DNA from: Stratiolaelaps scimitus | Taxonomy: Eukaryota; Arthropoda; Arachnida; Mesostigmata; Laelapidae | NCBI GenBank assembly: GCA_019614645.1 | Contig: JABWDB010000011.1 | Span: 7,203,501 to 7,267,500 of the forward strand | Length of the DNA stretch: 64,000 bases | Direction: 5' to 3' | Shown: positions 36,408 through 49,555 of the stretch, piece after piece | Layout of the letters: each line of letters begins with the position of its first letter | How positions within the stretch are numbered: position 1 is the first letter of the stretch | Translations under genes and position numbers: made by a program | The notes under the pieces: generated by a model | What the model was told of the DNA's origin: nothing | What the model saw: the letters and a program-made list of their open reading frames with translations, nothing else | Databases searched by the model: none

Positions 36408-39400
36408 GGCCAACAGTTATGGCGGGGCAACCCTCAACTATACTGCAGCTCATCTCGATCTAACCTCACTTCTCGTGCCGAAGCTACTTCTCCGCGCGTC
36501 CTCTGCAGACTCCTCCCTCTCGCGCTCCACCTATCCCTCGTTATCTACATTTCGTTATCATCATCGCCGACGTCTTATCTATGTCCAGCGCCACTTCCAG
36601 CTGTCATTTCCGCTAGCGGGATTCGATACTGACAACTTGGAGTTCGTGGAGACACTTTTCCCTCGTTCAACGACACTTCATAGGAGAGTGCGCGCAGTGG
36701 ACCCTTTGAACGATGACGTCGAAGCCTCCCTGCAAACTTCAGACTTCACCTCTTCGACATGCGTTGTCGCAATCCTCTCCACCACATCGGGATCCACTTG
36801 ATCGAGGTGTACGTCGTACTCTATCATACGGGTCAACACGGAATACTTATGCCGCCAGGTAGACGGGAGCGGGTCCCGATAAACTAAGCCTATTGAGTGC
36901 TGACCAATACTCTAGGCCAAACGTGAGCGTCATTGCCTTCGACCCTTGCTCTCGTACGCTACACTACTGTACCTTACAGAAGATTCCGAACAGCTCTCGG
37001 AACTCCGTGCCACTCGATGATTTCATCTCCACCGCTCCCCCGCCCCCCCCGCCCAAGCTTCAGATCTGTAATGCTCCGAACGCGCCAACTCGAATAGGAG
37101 CGGCTCCTGCCCTCGGAAGAATTCTCCACGTGCCCGCAATTAGAGAACTCACCAGTGGAGTAGCGAGAACGGACGGCGGCAGCGAATGGCGCATCGGGAA
37201 GAGCCTTCCCAACCCCCACACATAGGTTTGGTCCAGGCCGACATCCTTACCCTTCTCTCGAGGATCATTAGGCTTCGAGGCTACGCGAGATTGTGCTACA
37301 ACGCTAGACACTATGGAGGCACAGCAATTAATGAATTGGGAAATTCTGCTCCTCAAGTAGTGCATACATTTAGCGCGGCAAGCTAGGCGCGGTATCCAAC
37401 CTCGTGATCAAACGCTGTCGGCCACCAGATATGACATAACCTCACGGACGCTCTTCGGCATTCACGAACGCGTATTGGAGCTGCATGAACTGCATCATCT
37501 ACCGCGTCGACTGCTGACACACGTGCATTGCACGCTTCGAGTGTTATTCAACGACTATTCCGATATAAACGATCCCGACCTAGGTGTCACCTTATGTTGC
37601 AGGCGACACACAAGACGGCAATGACAACTCTTTCTAAATTTCATTTCCTATCGAGTTCTTCGCCCGCCTCGTAGCGAAACCACAATGGTGTGTAATGCCA
37701 ATGCGTCAACATTCAGGACTTCGCGCTCATATGAACACGAGCACCGACAAAGGCGTCGTCCACGGCAGCCTCGTTAGTTTGGTGCACAGAGGCGGAAGAC
37801 ACCTGGATACTTCATCGCGATTGTTGTCGAAATTCGCAACAGCAACAATATAGCAACACGCGAGATACATAGAACAGTCAAACACAAACAGAGCTAAGTA
37901 TATAAGTATAGTAAGGGACAACCGACGATGCGGACAGATATATTTTATACCGCAATCGAGAGGCACATCTAGACACCCACTCACTCAACCATCCACCAAC
38001 CCACACCTACATGATTATACAGCAGGATACGTTTGATAGAAATGAACATAAGCGTGAATGATTGAGCCTGTGTGCGTGTTGATTCGAGGGACGGCACAGG
38101 TCACAGGCTCAACTCAACAGCACAGGCCAACCCTACGGCTGTGCCTTACAGCATCAGCAACCATCATAATTTTATTATTAATCAAAAATAATAGTAATAA
38201 TAATAATAGTAATCATAATGAGATCAACTAATTTATTCAACGATATACACAACCACTACTATACAATATTTAATACCATCGTTATGGCGACTCATGGCTT
38301 GCAGTTGGACGCTGGCGTCCGCAGGCTAGCCGCCCGGCGTCGTTGTCTTCGTAGGCGACGTTCGCCGACTCATCGACTCCCTCCTATACTCTAACCGCGT
38401 ACTCATTGATGAGATTTACCTCTCTCTCTCTCTTTCTCTGTCTCTCTCTGTCTCCCTTTGAGAACTCCCCTTATTTGCTCTTTGCCACTTAGCCCCCTAT
38501 AAGCTTATAGAGATACTTTACGAATTGTCTATCACACAACAGTGCTGAGTTTCACGAAACGCCCACTTCTGTACCTAGACTCCATAGCCGAATGAATAGT
38601 AATCCTTGCCCTCAATCCGATCCTATGATCTCCCTCTTTCTCTCGCTCTCCTTCGCACCTAACCTCATTCGCTGGTAGATCTGTATTTTCATGCGCCTGA
38701 CGCGTTCCCCAGAGGCGTTTTTCAGAACTCTCTCACACTACCCTAAACGATTTGTTGTTCCTCAATGCCACATGACCTTACGATCTATCGAAACATATAT
38801 GGCACTCGAATTACCGCACACCTGAACCGTGTCGACCTCTACAGTGGACACGCCAGCGTCGGAAAATCGCCCACGGGGTTGCCTGGACCAGCGAAGTCTC
38901 TGGCTGTCAAATGACCAGAGGCCGCGAGGTTCAAGCCACACGTGAAGCTACACCTATCTCTTTGAACAAGAGGAACACACTTCCGCTAAAACTGCAACTT
39001 CTTCGATATCACCCCCCATCTCAAATTCGAGGTTTCACTCACATGCGCCCCCTCCCCACTATATTCCTATCTCCTCCCTTACCTAAATTTCTGCTACAGG
39101 ACCTCCCTTTCTATGGCAGGCTGTCTGGTTGCCGCTTCACTCGCTCGCACAGCGACAACGACCGCGCTTGGGGCGGCACACCTATTCAAGGTGCTAAGCT
39201 CACCTCGATCTTGAGCAAGCTCCGGTAACCGTCTCATTCTATTGCTCATTATCTATCTGACTATCCATCGACCTATTGACGAACTCTCGCCTCCTTCAAC
39301 TCTTCATAAAACATCTGCCTTTCGCATCATCGGCCGCCCCCGCCCCCTCCGCAAGGGCCTTCACGTGCACCTCGACCTGCATCATTTTCTAGTCAATCCC

Positions 39401-40658
39401 AGCTCAGTCCACCCTGTCTAACTTGAATATTTTCCCCTTCAACTTGTTCCCTCTAACCTCGCCCCCATCCTTAACCTGTATCACCTCTCATCGATCGGCG
39501 ACTACAACTCTAGTCGCTTCTGTGCTATTTGCCAAACGATATCGACCGTCATCGTCATTCGAGCGTGAGGCGATATCGACACGTAACTTTGCGATGAAGC
39601 CTCATCCCTGTGGCATTTGCCTAGCGCAACCTCAGCAATCCCTTCACAACTCCTCCTATCTTTATCTCAACTTCATTCATGAACTTCATTGCTCGAAGTT
39701 TCGCTGCACTTCACTATCTAAAAATGCCTTTCAACTTTCGACCAATTCCCCTTTATCTGATCTTTCCGTCTCTCTATCTCTCTCTCGCTCTCTCTCTGCC
39801 TCTCTGCCTCTACTGAGTTGACTCGAACTCTTTCTCTCTAGAAAGGCTTCTTCATCACGATTTCATTTCGCAACCTCACCTCGAATTTTCCGCTTCGATC
39901 ATATCATCATCTGTTCACAGACACCTCGATTTCCCCTTCGCGCCACCATCAGCGTGTCCCTATATCTCTCTCCTAAGCGCGCTCCCATTGCTTTGTTTCC
40001 CAATATATCGACGCTCGCTAGCGATCTGCTTCACAGAACGTTGAGACTCGTCCATCTTCATCTATTGCCTTGCACACACACACACAGACACGCTGCTGGA
40101 CACCGCGACGTTGCTCGTGCTATGATGCTTGCGGCTAGCAGCTAGATTTACAAGAACTGCCACACAGAACCCTGAACATTTTTCGAGCTGACAGGCCCTC
40201 AGCTGTTCTCCTATCTGACAGGCCTCAGCACACTTAACCTTTTGGGTATTACTATGAGAGGACCTGTCGGGGCCACCTTTGCCACAGAACCCTATCCCAT
40301 CTACAAAACCGTATATATACATATATATATATACACATCTATTTATAGACAGGCAGAGAGAGAGGGAGCGAGCATATATCGTCAATGGTGGTGGATAGCT
40401 TGATCTTCCTCTCGCCACTCGCGCAAACTTTCCCCCACTTCTATTGGACTACTTAAGCTATTCTGCCGACGCTTTGTGGCGGTTGTCGCAAATATTGTTA
40501 CAAAAAAAGCAAAAAAATCCGTTCAAGAAATCGTCGCACACAACAGCCGGTGTGCGTCGATTAGAGTTATACATATTTATATAGAATTTATATAGCGGGC
40601 TGGTCCCGCGATACTGCAACGCAAATTGTAAAAATGTATAATAGATGAGAGAAAATCG
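36408..40658. other. Pyrimidine-rich stretch, possible long 3'UTR
   Basis: C/T-rich plus strand with chance ORFs rich in Ser, Leu and Pro. No exon supported. It contains SINE family A at about 40170-40290 (-). If the secreted-protein gene at 36246 is real, this could be its 3'UTR, ending at the AATAAA at 40659. Confidence 0.3.
40170..40290 (-). mobile_element. SINE family A, copy 6 (3' part)
   Basis: The plus strand reads TTTTTCGAGCTGACAGGCCC, CTATCTGACAGGCCTCAGC, TTAACCTTTTGGGTATTACT and AGGACCTGTCGGGGCCACCT. This is the reverse complement of the family's 3' module with its A-tail. Confidence 0.7.
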
Positions 40659-40664
40659 AATAAA
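40659..40664 (+). terminator. Candidate poly(A) signal
   Basis: AATAAA in an A/T-rich context (GAAAATCG before, AACGTC after). It would end a plus-strand transcript from the 36 kb region. Confidence 0.3.
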
Positions 40665-42582
40665 AACGTCAAATTAATTGAAAAAATGTTCAGGCATCTT
40701 CATTATCTGTCCTGGTCTCGGGCGGATGCTCGCGTTAGCCGTAGGACATCGTTGATGGGGGTGCTGGTAGATATAGGTGTTTTAATTAATGCTAATTTAT
40801 CTAACTGGAACCATTTCATGGCATGCGATTTTTTAGTGGATCTATACGAAACGAGTTGACTCTGTAAGAATATCATATACATGCTTTACTCCATTATTAT
40901 GAATTATTATCCACTAACATTAATTAACAAATATTGTCGTGTGGATGTTCTGCAATTGACTCATTGTAAGGAACATTTGATTAAGAAAGTTGCTGCAAGT
41001 CTACGGATGGCCGAGTCGAGTCTCTGAAGGTAAAGGTTTTATTCGTTCATTAAACGGAACACTGCGGTTTTACAATGCTCAAGTTATCCTATATGTCACT
41101 AGGTCGCGGAACAACTCGACAACCTGCGGTTTCTGCCTTTGTACAGTCGGAGACAGCTTAGTTACTGACCACCCGCTGCCCCTCGGGCTGGTATCTGATA
41201 CCATAGACGACACGAATGGGCTTCGAATGCGGGACATCGTCTTCAGAGCGACGTTTTGTTGAACTTCACGTCTTCCGGTCACATTACGCGCGGAAGCATT
41301 TCACGAATGAGTCTAAGCATTAATTCACGGCTAGCACAATAAGCCTAATTCACTCAAATATTAAACTTTATTTGAGACAAATATTACATTCATCAAATAT
41401 CGCGCCTCTTCTCGCTCGTACCTCTGCAGGCTGCCAACCTCCGCCAAATACCTAGGATGTACCTAGATAATTTTTTTTCTTTACATCAATTACTCCACTG
41501 TGTACACACCGCACGAATAGCGTTGATTTCCTTTTTTTTTCTTCGCCACGCAAAGAGAACGAGTGAAATGGAACCTTCTTTAATCACTAGTTGACATTGC
41601 GACCAACTAATTAGTTAATATATCCATCAACCTTCAAAATTGCAATGTTTTCGATGCAATCCGCATAAAGATGATTTCAGTGTTTTCCACATCGACGTTT
41701 GCTGTAGCGCTGATAACAAAAAAAAAGCAAATCCTGCAGCTCCTTTGTCACGATCCTGAAAGCCTAAATTTGTGTATAGGTCATTGATACTGTGTTTGGC
41801 TCTCGTGTGTCTGTGTGTATTTCCAGCTGGTACGTGCATATTTGTGTTTATTATGTATCTAGATGGCTGTGAACGGTGTGAACTCTCACTCTCAAATTGC
41901 TAATTCTCTGAATTGTGAATGAATGAAGTACATAGCGTCTCGTATTTTGCGCTTGCGATGCCGCATTGAAACGTAAGCCACAGACACGTGCCGACGTGGC
42001 AATCCATGCTGCATTAATCTAGCTAAATCGCTTCGCAGACGACGGGTGCAAACCATCCAACCACCGCATCTGCTTTCGAAAGCCACCAATTGGTCAGGTA
42101 GCCTTGATCCATCGTCCATCAGGACCACGGCAGCTGCTGATCTACTGCACACGCGCGCGCCTGCTAAATTGACTCTCATGAATCTGCGACTGTTGACATC
42201 CACTCAAACCGAATATTTGCTCAGCCACCAAAATACAGAGAGAGAGATTGAGGGAGATTGGCAACGCTGGGTGCACAGCCCGCATGTGATACACTACATC
42301 TCACCGCCACATTTTCATAGCGGGATCACATGGAACAACTGAATCGCGTTCGTATTGGATGACTCTTTTCAACTTAAATTCATCATTATTCCACTGATCA
42401 TTTAGTCAGTGGAATAGGAGACAGCGATCTGCTTTACAGAATGAGAATTGTGAACAGCGAACATGGGTTTCTCCTCGCATTCATTCTATGTGAAATTGCA
42501 ACGGAACACTGGGACACTCTTATGAATATACTATTACATACTTACAACAGATGGCTGTTCAGCGCCTTATGAGGCACTATTG
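40665..42582. other. Intergenic DNA downstream of NOL9
   Basis: No gene supported. A copy of the short repeat containing AGGTAAAGG occurs at about 41030-41095. It is preceded by GGATGGCCGAGTCGAGTC, which looks like the A-box end of a tRNA-Leu and may be the head of a tRNA-derived element. Confidence 0.45.
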
Positions 42583-44040
42583 TTATAGTTCGCGAATAAG
42601 CCGAGCCGTGTTATCGCCCGTCGAGTATGGCGCCGGGCCTTGTCGGCCGCCTCGATTCTGGTTCGTCACAAGATATTCCGTCAGATTTAACCCCGTGCAA
42701 TGTACCAGCGCGTTAGCGGATCGAACGATTTCCTCCGTTTCGGGTGTAATGAGATGTATTGTCTTTCGTACCATGTCGACTGCTCGGACAAACGCGAAGC
42801 CCAAACACTCGATAGGCTCGTAACCGGCGCCCGAGGCTTCTCTCAGCAGCATCGGCAGTGTCGGATCCGCTTTGCTCTTCCAGATCGTGTCCTCGGCGGC
42901 AGAGCACAGAGCAACCACGTTAGCGTTCATTAGGCGGAGCAGTTCTTGAGGTGGACAGAGACCTGAGACTTCGTGAAGCGCCACCGAGTTCCACGGCAGG
43001 GCAATCGTCTTCCTGTTCAGGAGGCTGAGACCACCGAAATAGCTGATAATTGTCGCCCTCCGATGTTCCGAAGCGTTCACTGGCTTCGTGTACGGATCTC
43101 GCGTGAACAGCCCCTCGAGCGGCTTCAAACGCATAATAGGAACGTCAATCTGAACCTCTTTTGCTGGCCACGCCATCATTGGCAACTCAACACCGTCCGA
43201 CGTCGCTATCACCTTGCACGGCTTGACGATATCCAACACGGTCCCCAGTAGGAGGTCGCCAATGCCGATCAGCCAGCCCATCGTGTTCACAATGAGAATG
43301 TGGTTAAACGTGAGCTCGTTGTTCACGTACGAAATGAGGCTATTCACCGCCGCCACATAGGATTCGGGTCGAGCACCCGGCGTGCTGTCGCCCAGCAGCA
43401 GAGACTTGCGCGGCTTCATCTGATGTGTGCCAGGAGGTCCCATCAGCAGGCAGCTGACTTCGACGAGGGACACGCAGGCGGCCGGCGTGAACTCGGTCTG
43501 GCCAGGATCAAGATCGAGAACGAATATCGGCACCGGCTTTTTTAACGACGACGACGATGACAAGGAGGCGCCTCCATCACCGCGCAACTGCTGCCGCTCG
43601 CTGTTCCCGCTAGCGGAGTGCAGTATACGATTGCAGAGGACGCGCATCATCGTCGATTTTCCCGAGTTCCTCGAGCCGACAACGGCCAGCCGTACCGTGG
43701 TTCGACTCGCCGCCTTTATCACGGTCGTGATCAGCTCGTCCAGCCGCTTACTACTGCTGCTGCCAATGCTGTTGTTAGACACCCAGCAATGGTCGGCGGG
43801 CGCAACATAGAATCGGCAGTCTGACCACATGTTCTCCGGGGTGGAGTCGCTGGCGGTGCGGAAGTTTGGTTTCAGGCTGCTGTAGCGATCCCCCTCGCCG
43901 AGGCCATGCATGACGACGATCGTCTTTCTCGGAAAACGCGAGATTAGCTCCTGGGCTTTCGCGAACGCCACGCCGGCACCCATCAGCTGCATCCTGTCGT
44001 GAAGGCTCTGGCTGCTACGGAAATGAACATATGAAATGCA

Positions 44041-44071
<31 letters not shown>

Positions 44072-47000
44072 CAACAGTCACAACGCACGAAACACACATG
44101 GCGACGAATGATCATAACGAGTTAGTTATTGATGACGATGAATTAATATTGGGTGCAAATTTTTATATATACCAAATTGCAAATTGTATAAAATTGCATT
44201 GGAACTAGAACTCGATTTGTTGGCGCGAACCTCTGTCATCATCGCTGCTACTGTGCATCGGTCAGTATCATACAAAGTTTCATGATATAAGAACAGGCAC
44301 ATAATTAATATGATAGGCACTTTAACATTAATAGCATAGATTATTAATACCAATAATAACATTAATAGATGTTGGATGTTACTGTTATCCACGGCCCGTT
44401 ATAACACCCGCCAACAGTTCGGACGGGTTCAAACTCAATGCGACGTGACACTGTCGACGTTCCGAGGAATATCCACGGTCTGTCTGATGTCAAGCGAAGT
44501 CTGATCGCAACAAAATACTCGTGCTAAATTAGTGCTCACCTATAGTCACGGCTGCCGTCTGGGCCCGTGTTGGTGACGAGTAGACAGCTGCCAGGCACCG
44601 ACTGCAGGTGAACGGGTCCGTCGCACGGACGAAGCCGAATGCCAAAGACGCGGACACTGCCGCGAGCCACTTGAAGCCAGGCCGATCCAGCGAAACTGAT
44701 CACCGCGAGATCGCTCAGTGCCACGAGGGCCGAACCACGATGCAGGAACAGGCGAACCCCGCTTGGTAAACGGTCGCCGGCAGTGCCAACACCGTCACCG
44801 CCAGCACTACCGCCACTAGCGAGATGCAGCTGACGGGAGGCCACCGATCTGCTGTTGTATGCATTGAAATAAGCAGTATCGACAACAAGATGAGAGAGTT
44901 CAACGAATGAAATTATATTAGTAATAACAATAATAATTAATAATAATAATAATAATAATACAATATATGCATATAGTGTAATAATAAATTCCATTAATAG
45001 GATACATTATTGGTACTGCATGTTATCTGGCTAGTTCCGTGGTACAGATTCATGTTGGTTGAACGGTAATTAGGGAACTGAGACCAGACAATTAGGGAAC
45101 GTGTTCATATAATTATATCCGCCCATCGGTTCCAAGGATCATCCTCTCAACAGGTTCGATCGATAGCGATCGTTGTCCGAGCACGCAGAACGGTTGAGAA
45201 ACAATCGAAAACATAGCCGAGGGGGTAACATCGTCACCCCACACGATTGTGGGGTGAACCCAACATCATTAGCGACCCCAGCGGGGCTTGAAATTATTTC
45301 GCAAGCAGGGAGTAGTACCAGCAGCAGTTGCAGTGCTAAAACTGACCCGTCCGCGTTGTTGCCGATGCCGTGGCTGTTTTCGCTGCTCCGACTGACGATG
45401 TCCTCCTCGTCGTCGCCGCTGCTCTCCTGATCCTGCAGATCCTGAGCGGCCTCGTGACCTTGTGTGCTTGCCTTGCTCAGGAGGCTATTCATGCGTCTTC
45501 GCAGATCGTCCTCGTTGCACACGTCGTTATCGTCGTCGTGGTCGCTCGTGCTGTCATCACCGATACCACCAGTGGCAGGGTCCCTCCTTCCTACCCTTCT
45601 GTCAACTTGCTCATCAGCCGTCTCGCGGTTGAGGTGAGGATGAAGTAGCTGAGTCCGGCCACTGCCTCCGCCGTCCGAGACGCGGTCATAGTCAGTGTCA
45701 GAGTGCTCTTCATCGTCGTCAGCAGCGGATCCTTCCGAGCTGTCACCTGCATCCAACTGTTGTTTCTGTTGCGGTTTCTGCCGTCCACCGTTGTTAGCAT
45801 TTTGACGTCGAACAGTTCGGCCAGCGTTATCTGAAGAGCTATGACTGCGACTACGCGACGAGACACCGGAAGCGGCCTTTGAACCTCCGCCCGTGCCGAG
45901 GAGGGAGAGCAACGGAGTCGAAGCTCCCAGGGCGGCATCGAAGGCGGCGGCGTCGCCACCGCTGTTTACAGCGACGAATCGATTGTCGACGCGTAGACGC
46001 TTAAGGGATGTTTCTGCAAGATGGTTTCGGAACAAGGATTCTTTATCGTGAATTGAAACAATGGACGGACCACTTCGCTCGTTCTGATCGATTTCCACGA
46101 GAACTAGAACATGGCACTGTTGCATTGTTTTCCCTTTGTTTGTTTTTGTTACCGGTAGCTGGAACGTCTCATCACCAATACCATTCAGCAATAGACTTGT
46201 AGCCCAGGGTAACACCATGGAGATCACCATTTGGAACCTACGGCACAAACTATGCTCGAGATAGACACCATGTGAGACTCCCTTTTGGCGATACATCTAC
46301 GAGGTAAGGTCGTACGACGTTGCATCAAACGAATATTTACACAGAGGTTGCACGCAGACGTGTACAGCTGGATAATACGTATACCCTCCTAAATCACCCA
46401 CCTTCGTCGATAGCCGATACTTGATTGGTGGCGAAATCGCTTCGTCGAGCCCGTTTTTTGCCTGCACAGAATCAAACACGAGTCCGAAAAGCAATAATGC
46501 ATTGTTACAACATTACGCACCGTTCTTAAATAGGTTAACGAAATGAAATTCCGAAACCGCTCGATATCAGTGCAAACCATAGCCAACTGAAGAGTTCTCT
46601 CACATGATTATATTTAGCGTTTTCGTCCTTTAAACAGTTGACGCCGTCCATTCATGGGAGATCCCATCTTCAAGTAGTGGTATGATAGAGCAAAATCGGA
46701 TAGAAAATGCGGTGGTTTTTTTTTCGATTTTAATTTCATTCGGATCGTATCATGGATAATTTTCTAATCGATAATTAATTCGTATAATAAATAATTTCCT
46801 TTTCGCATTTCGTTCACCACACAGCCCCATTCGATCCCACCTAAACGTTTGTTTGTTACAATTAGTTAAACAACTTTAAATCAACAATAATTAAATAAGG
46901 TGGTTAGGGACAGGGTGACTAATTTACGATAATATTCATTCGGTTTTCGTGTGTCATTATATTAAATCATCAGAATCACGTAGAATCGCAACAGACCTCG

Positions 47001-47697
47001 GAGGTGATTCTTACTGGATTGTTAGGGCTTCTCCTTGAAGGCTAAGCTTAATCATTCGCAGTAAAACCCACCACCGATGATATCTTGCTCATGGGATTTG
47101 TTTTGTTCGCGAGGCTAACCCGTATTCCCCAGACAGATAGTAACAATTCGCATCTCGCAAACGTCTCTCGACCAACAACGAACATGAACGAGTAGCAGAT
47201 GTTAACGACTCAGGAGGATACTTGGGTGGATCAAACGTCAAATCACGTATGCAAACATGAGCGTTAGCGATACAAAGAGGTCGGCGTCGACGCTATATTT
47301 TCTTATGCTGACGATTTGTGTATGGCTATTATGCATTGTATGGATAAATGTTAACATGAAATGACTCTAACATCTGACTGTCACCTACGTATCGTCATGA
47401 TGATTATTATACAAATAATTATTGCTACATGATTAATGCCGATAACGACAATGAATTGGGAAGGCGGCATGGAATAAGTTCGGTTACTTGCAGAGAGAGG
47501 GAAATAAGCTTACCCCCACCGTTGCTCTGTAATCCCGGACCTGCTCGTCTTAATGAATTAATAATTCTCTTATTGCTGTTCGCTCGAAACACGTTGAACG
47601 CACTGGTGCTTGCTCCGCTAACAGATACGTTGACTTTAAGAGACGACTCGTCGCCATCTCGATCTTCGCGGTACCGCTGCAGGCGAACTTTACCCAT
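42583..47697 (-). CDS. Nol9: Polynucleotide 5'-hydroxyl-kinase NOL9
   Basis: Four exons: 47697-47514, 46013-45347, 44851-44540 and 44014-42583 (stop). Donors are GTAAGC, GTCAGT and GTGAGC; acceptors are TTGCAG, AACAG and CGTAG. Phases match exactly (1+2, 2+1, 2+1), giving 864 residues. NOL9 is a nucleolar kinase that phosphorylates 5'-OH RNA ends and is needed for ITS2 processing in large-subunit rRNA maturation. The Clp1/Grc3-type kinase core is clear: P-loop GSRNSGKST at about 501-509, DLDPGQTEFTP at about 555-565, and NTMGW further on. Before it lies the small beta-rich N-terminal domain (exon 3). Exon 2 (about 222 residues) is Ser/Asp/Gly-rich and probably disordered, making the protein longer than human NOL9 (about 700). 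CLP1 is the main alternative, but the overall motif pattern favours NOL9. It is head-to-head with TAF10. Confidence 0.88.
44037..44076 (-). repeat. (CTG)n/(TTG)n tract near the NOL9 last-exon acceptor
   Basis: On the minus strand a run of TTG then about eight CTG units lies some 25-60 bases before the acceptor used by the last NOL9 exon. It probably serves as, or displaces, the pyrimidine tract. It creates a spurious poly-Cys ORF start. Confidence 0.8.
45235..45256. repeat. Perfect hairpin in NOL9 intron 2
   Basis: CACCCCACA and TGTGGGGTG are exact 9-bp arms around a 4-base loop, about 90 bases into intron 2 of NOL9. Confidence 0.9.
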
Positions 47698-49555
47698 TGT
47701 CGAGTCAGTTTGGTGCCTCAGCGGTGTTCGTCAACAGTCACCGCCGTAGCAGATACAATTAGAAACAGCAATTAAGCAAAGAAACCACAAATCAGCTCCC
47801 TTTTTCTCTCCGTGCATCCAATTCGAATCACGGTTCACCGGCGCGGATTTCCACAGAGGGGGGGAGACCGGGGCCGAGGTCAGCTCATGAGCCAAATATT
47901 AGTGGTATACACCTGAAAATGTACCGCCACTTTAAATGCAACCTTTATTTTCGTGCTTTTACGTGACAAAAATATACAGACACACACACACACACGCGGA
48001 GAGTCAATTGGTCAACTTTTGGCCGCCGGCAAAACGCGTGACATCAACATCGGGGAGCACCTATATAAACAAATGCAGCAAGTTCGATTGAAAGCAAAAT
48101 TCGCGGATGACGAACTCTGCGGAACCGCTGTTCGACCGAATTGCCTGAAATGGTGAGCGTCGATATGAACCACAAGGATCTGTGTCGGTTATATAATTAA
48201 CTATTATTTTTTATAATGCATGTATTTTTCTCATTTCCTATTCAACTACCAAGCTCGATGGGGCCGATAGTGTCGACAATATACAATGAGATTTTGACAC
48301 ACTCTACAATCGTGTCTCCTCTACGAGGTAAAGTTGAATACAATTTTGTTGAACAGCGTTGAAAACAGTGATGAACATACACACATACATTCGATACCGG
48401 GAGGGTTGTTATTTTCGCTCAGAAATGCGAAATTACCACAATGAACTATTGTTATGTATTATTATTATTGTTAGTATCAAGTTCGACGTGTCAGTGTCCA
48501 TCGACAATATAACGCAATGTCTACCGATCAGCTCAAAATCCTCAGTATCGAGTAGAGGATAAATAATCATCATTGCGCTTTCATTCGTGTTCATTTTCCA
48601 TGTGGAAGATCGACGACACCCTATCTAGTATCTTGATATTGGCCAACATATCTTTGAGTGAGACGAAAGATAAATGCTAAGGTATGACGTATGACTCTGC
48701 GAAATACGATCATACGAGTGAAACAGCACAGATCCAGCGCCTCGTGCTTGATCCAGCCGCATCGGCCTCTGTTTGGCCACAACTGAAGATATATGCTCCT
48801 CAGCGGCACCACTTGGTGAAGAGCAGCGGCCGTGGCCGAACTTATTCGTGTGTCAGCACGGTTTTTGTTTCGAGTCCCTCACTAGAGCTCTTGAGTTCCT
48901 GATGAGTTCTTCATCGATGCGTGCCTCGGGTCTTCCATCGTGCTGAACGCTTGCTTGAGAAAAATCTCGACAACGAGCTTATTGACAACAGAAGAAAGCG
49001 AGTAGTTGTAACCGTTTGGGGCGAGACAGCGTGAGAATACATCACAATTCAAGTGTACGATCGATCGATCGATCTATCACAGTGGTAACGCTATCTATTA
49101 AACTCAATCTGCGCGTGTGCGTGTGTGTGTTTATCGTTGCTTCATTGAGGAAGGATCTCTTTGACGAGTGCATGAGTAAATGGCTTGTACTGCCATCCTG
49201 CTGTGTTGAAAGTGTTTCAGCTGGTCTCATTGTGAGAGAGAGCCGACTCTTGTAGAGTCCACTTTCGGTATTGTCTCGATTTCTTTCTTCTGAACTCTAA
49301 TGGAGAAGTAGTTTACATATCGACGGCTGTTTACGATTGCCAATAGATTGTTGTAGAATAGTGTTATCGTTATTTGGCTGCACAATTTTCTGCTGATCGG
49401 AGATTTTCCTCACAGACCTCCATAAGGTAATAATATGGCATGGAAACGATCGTAACCATCCAATTCCGTGGCACCTCACTTCGGGGTGAAACTTCGGGTT
49501 GAACGACGAACTCTGTCATAGTGTTATAACTGTGCTATTTCTACGAACACCGCAG
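47698..49555. promoter_or_regulatory. Shared upstream region of NOL9 and TAF10
   Basis: These 1.86 kb separate two divergently transcribed genes and should contain both promoters. A (CA)n run lies at 47980-47996. The TAF10 start codon directly follows a good acceptor (TTTCTACGAACACCGCAG), so a noncoding first exon of TAF10 is probably within this region. No TATA box or initiator could be assigned with confidence. Confidence 0.4.

Noticed and set aside
38911..39821. Plus-strand ORFs of 105 and 132 codons
   Set aside because: Ser/Leu/Pro-rich translations of pyrimidine-rich DNA, without splice or family support.
42700..43824. Plus-strand ORFs inside the NOL9 kinase exon
   Set aside because: They are antisense shadows of a strongly conserved coding exon.
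46014..46296. N-terminal extension of the second NOL9 exon to an ATG at 46296
   Set aside because: A strong acceptor (CATCTTGCAG) at 46014 joins in phase with the better-formed first exon at 47697-47514, so the upstream open frame is intronic.
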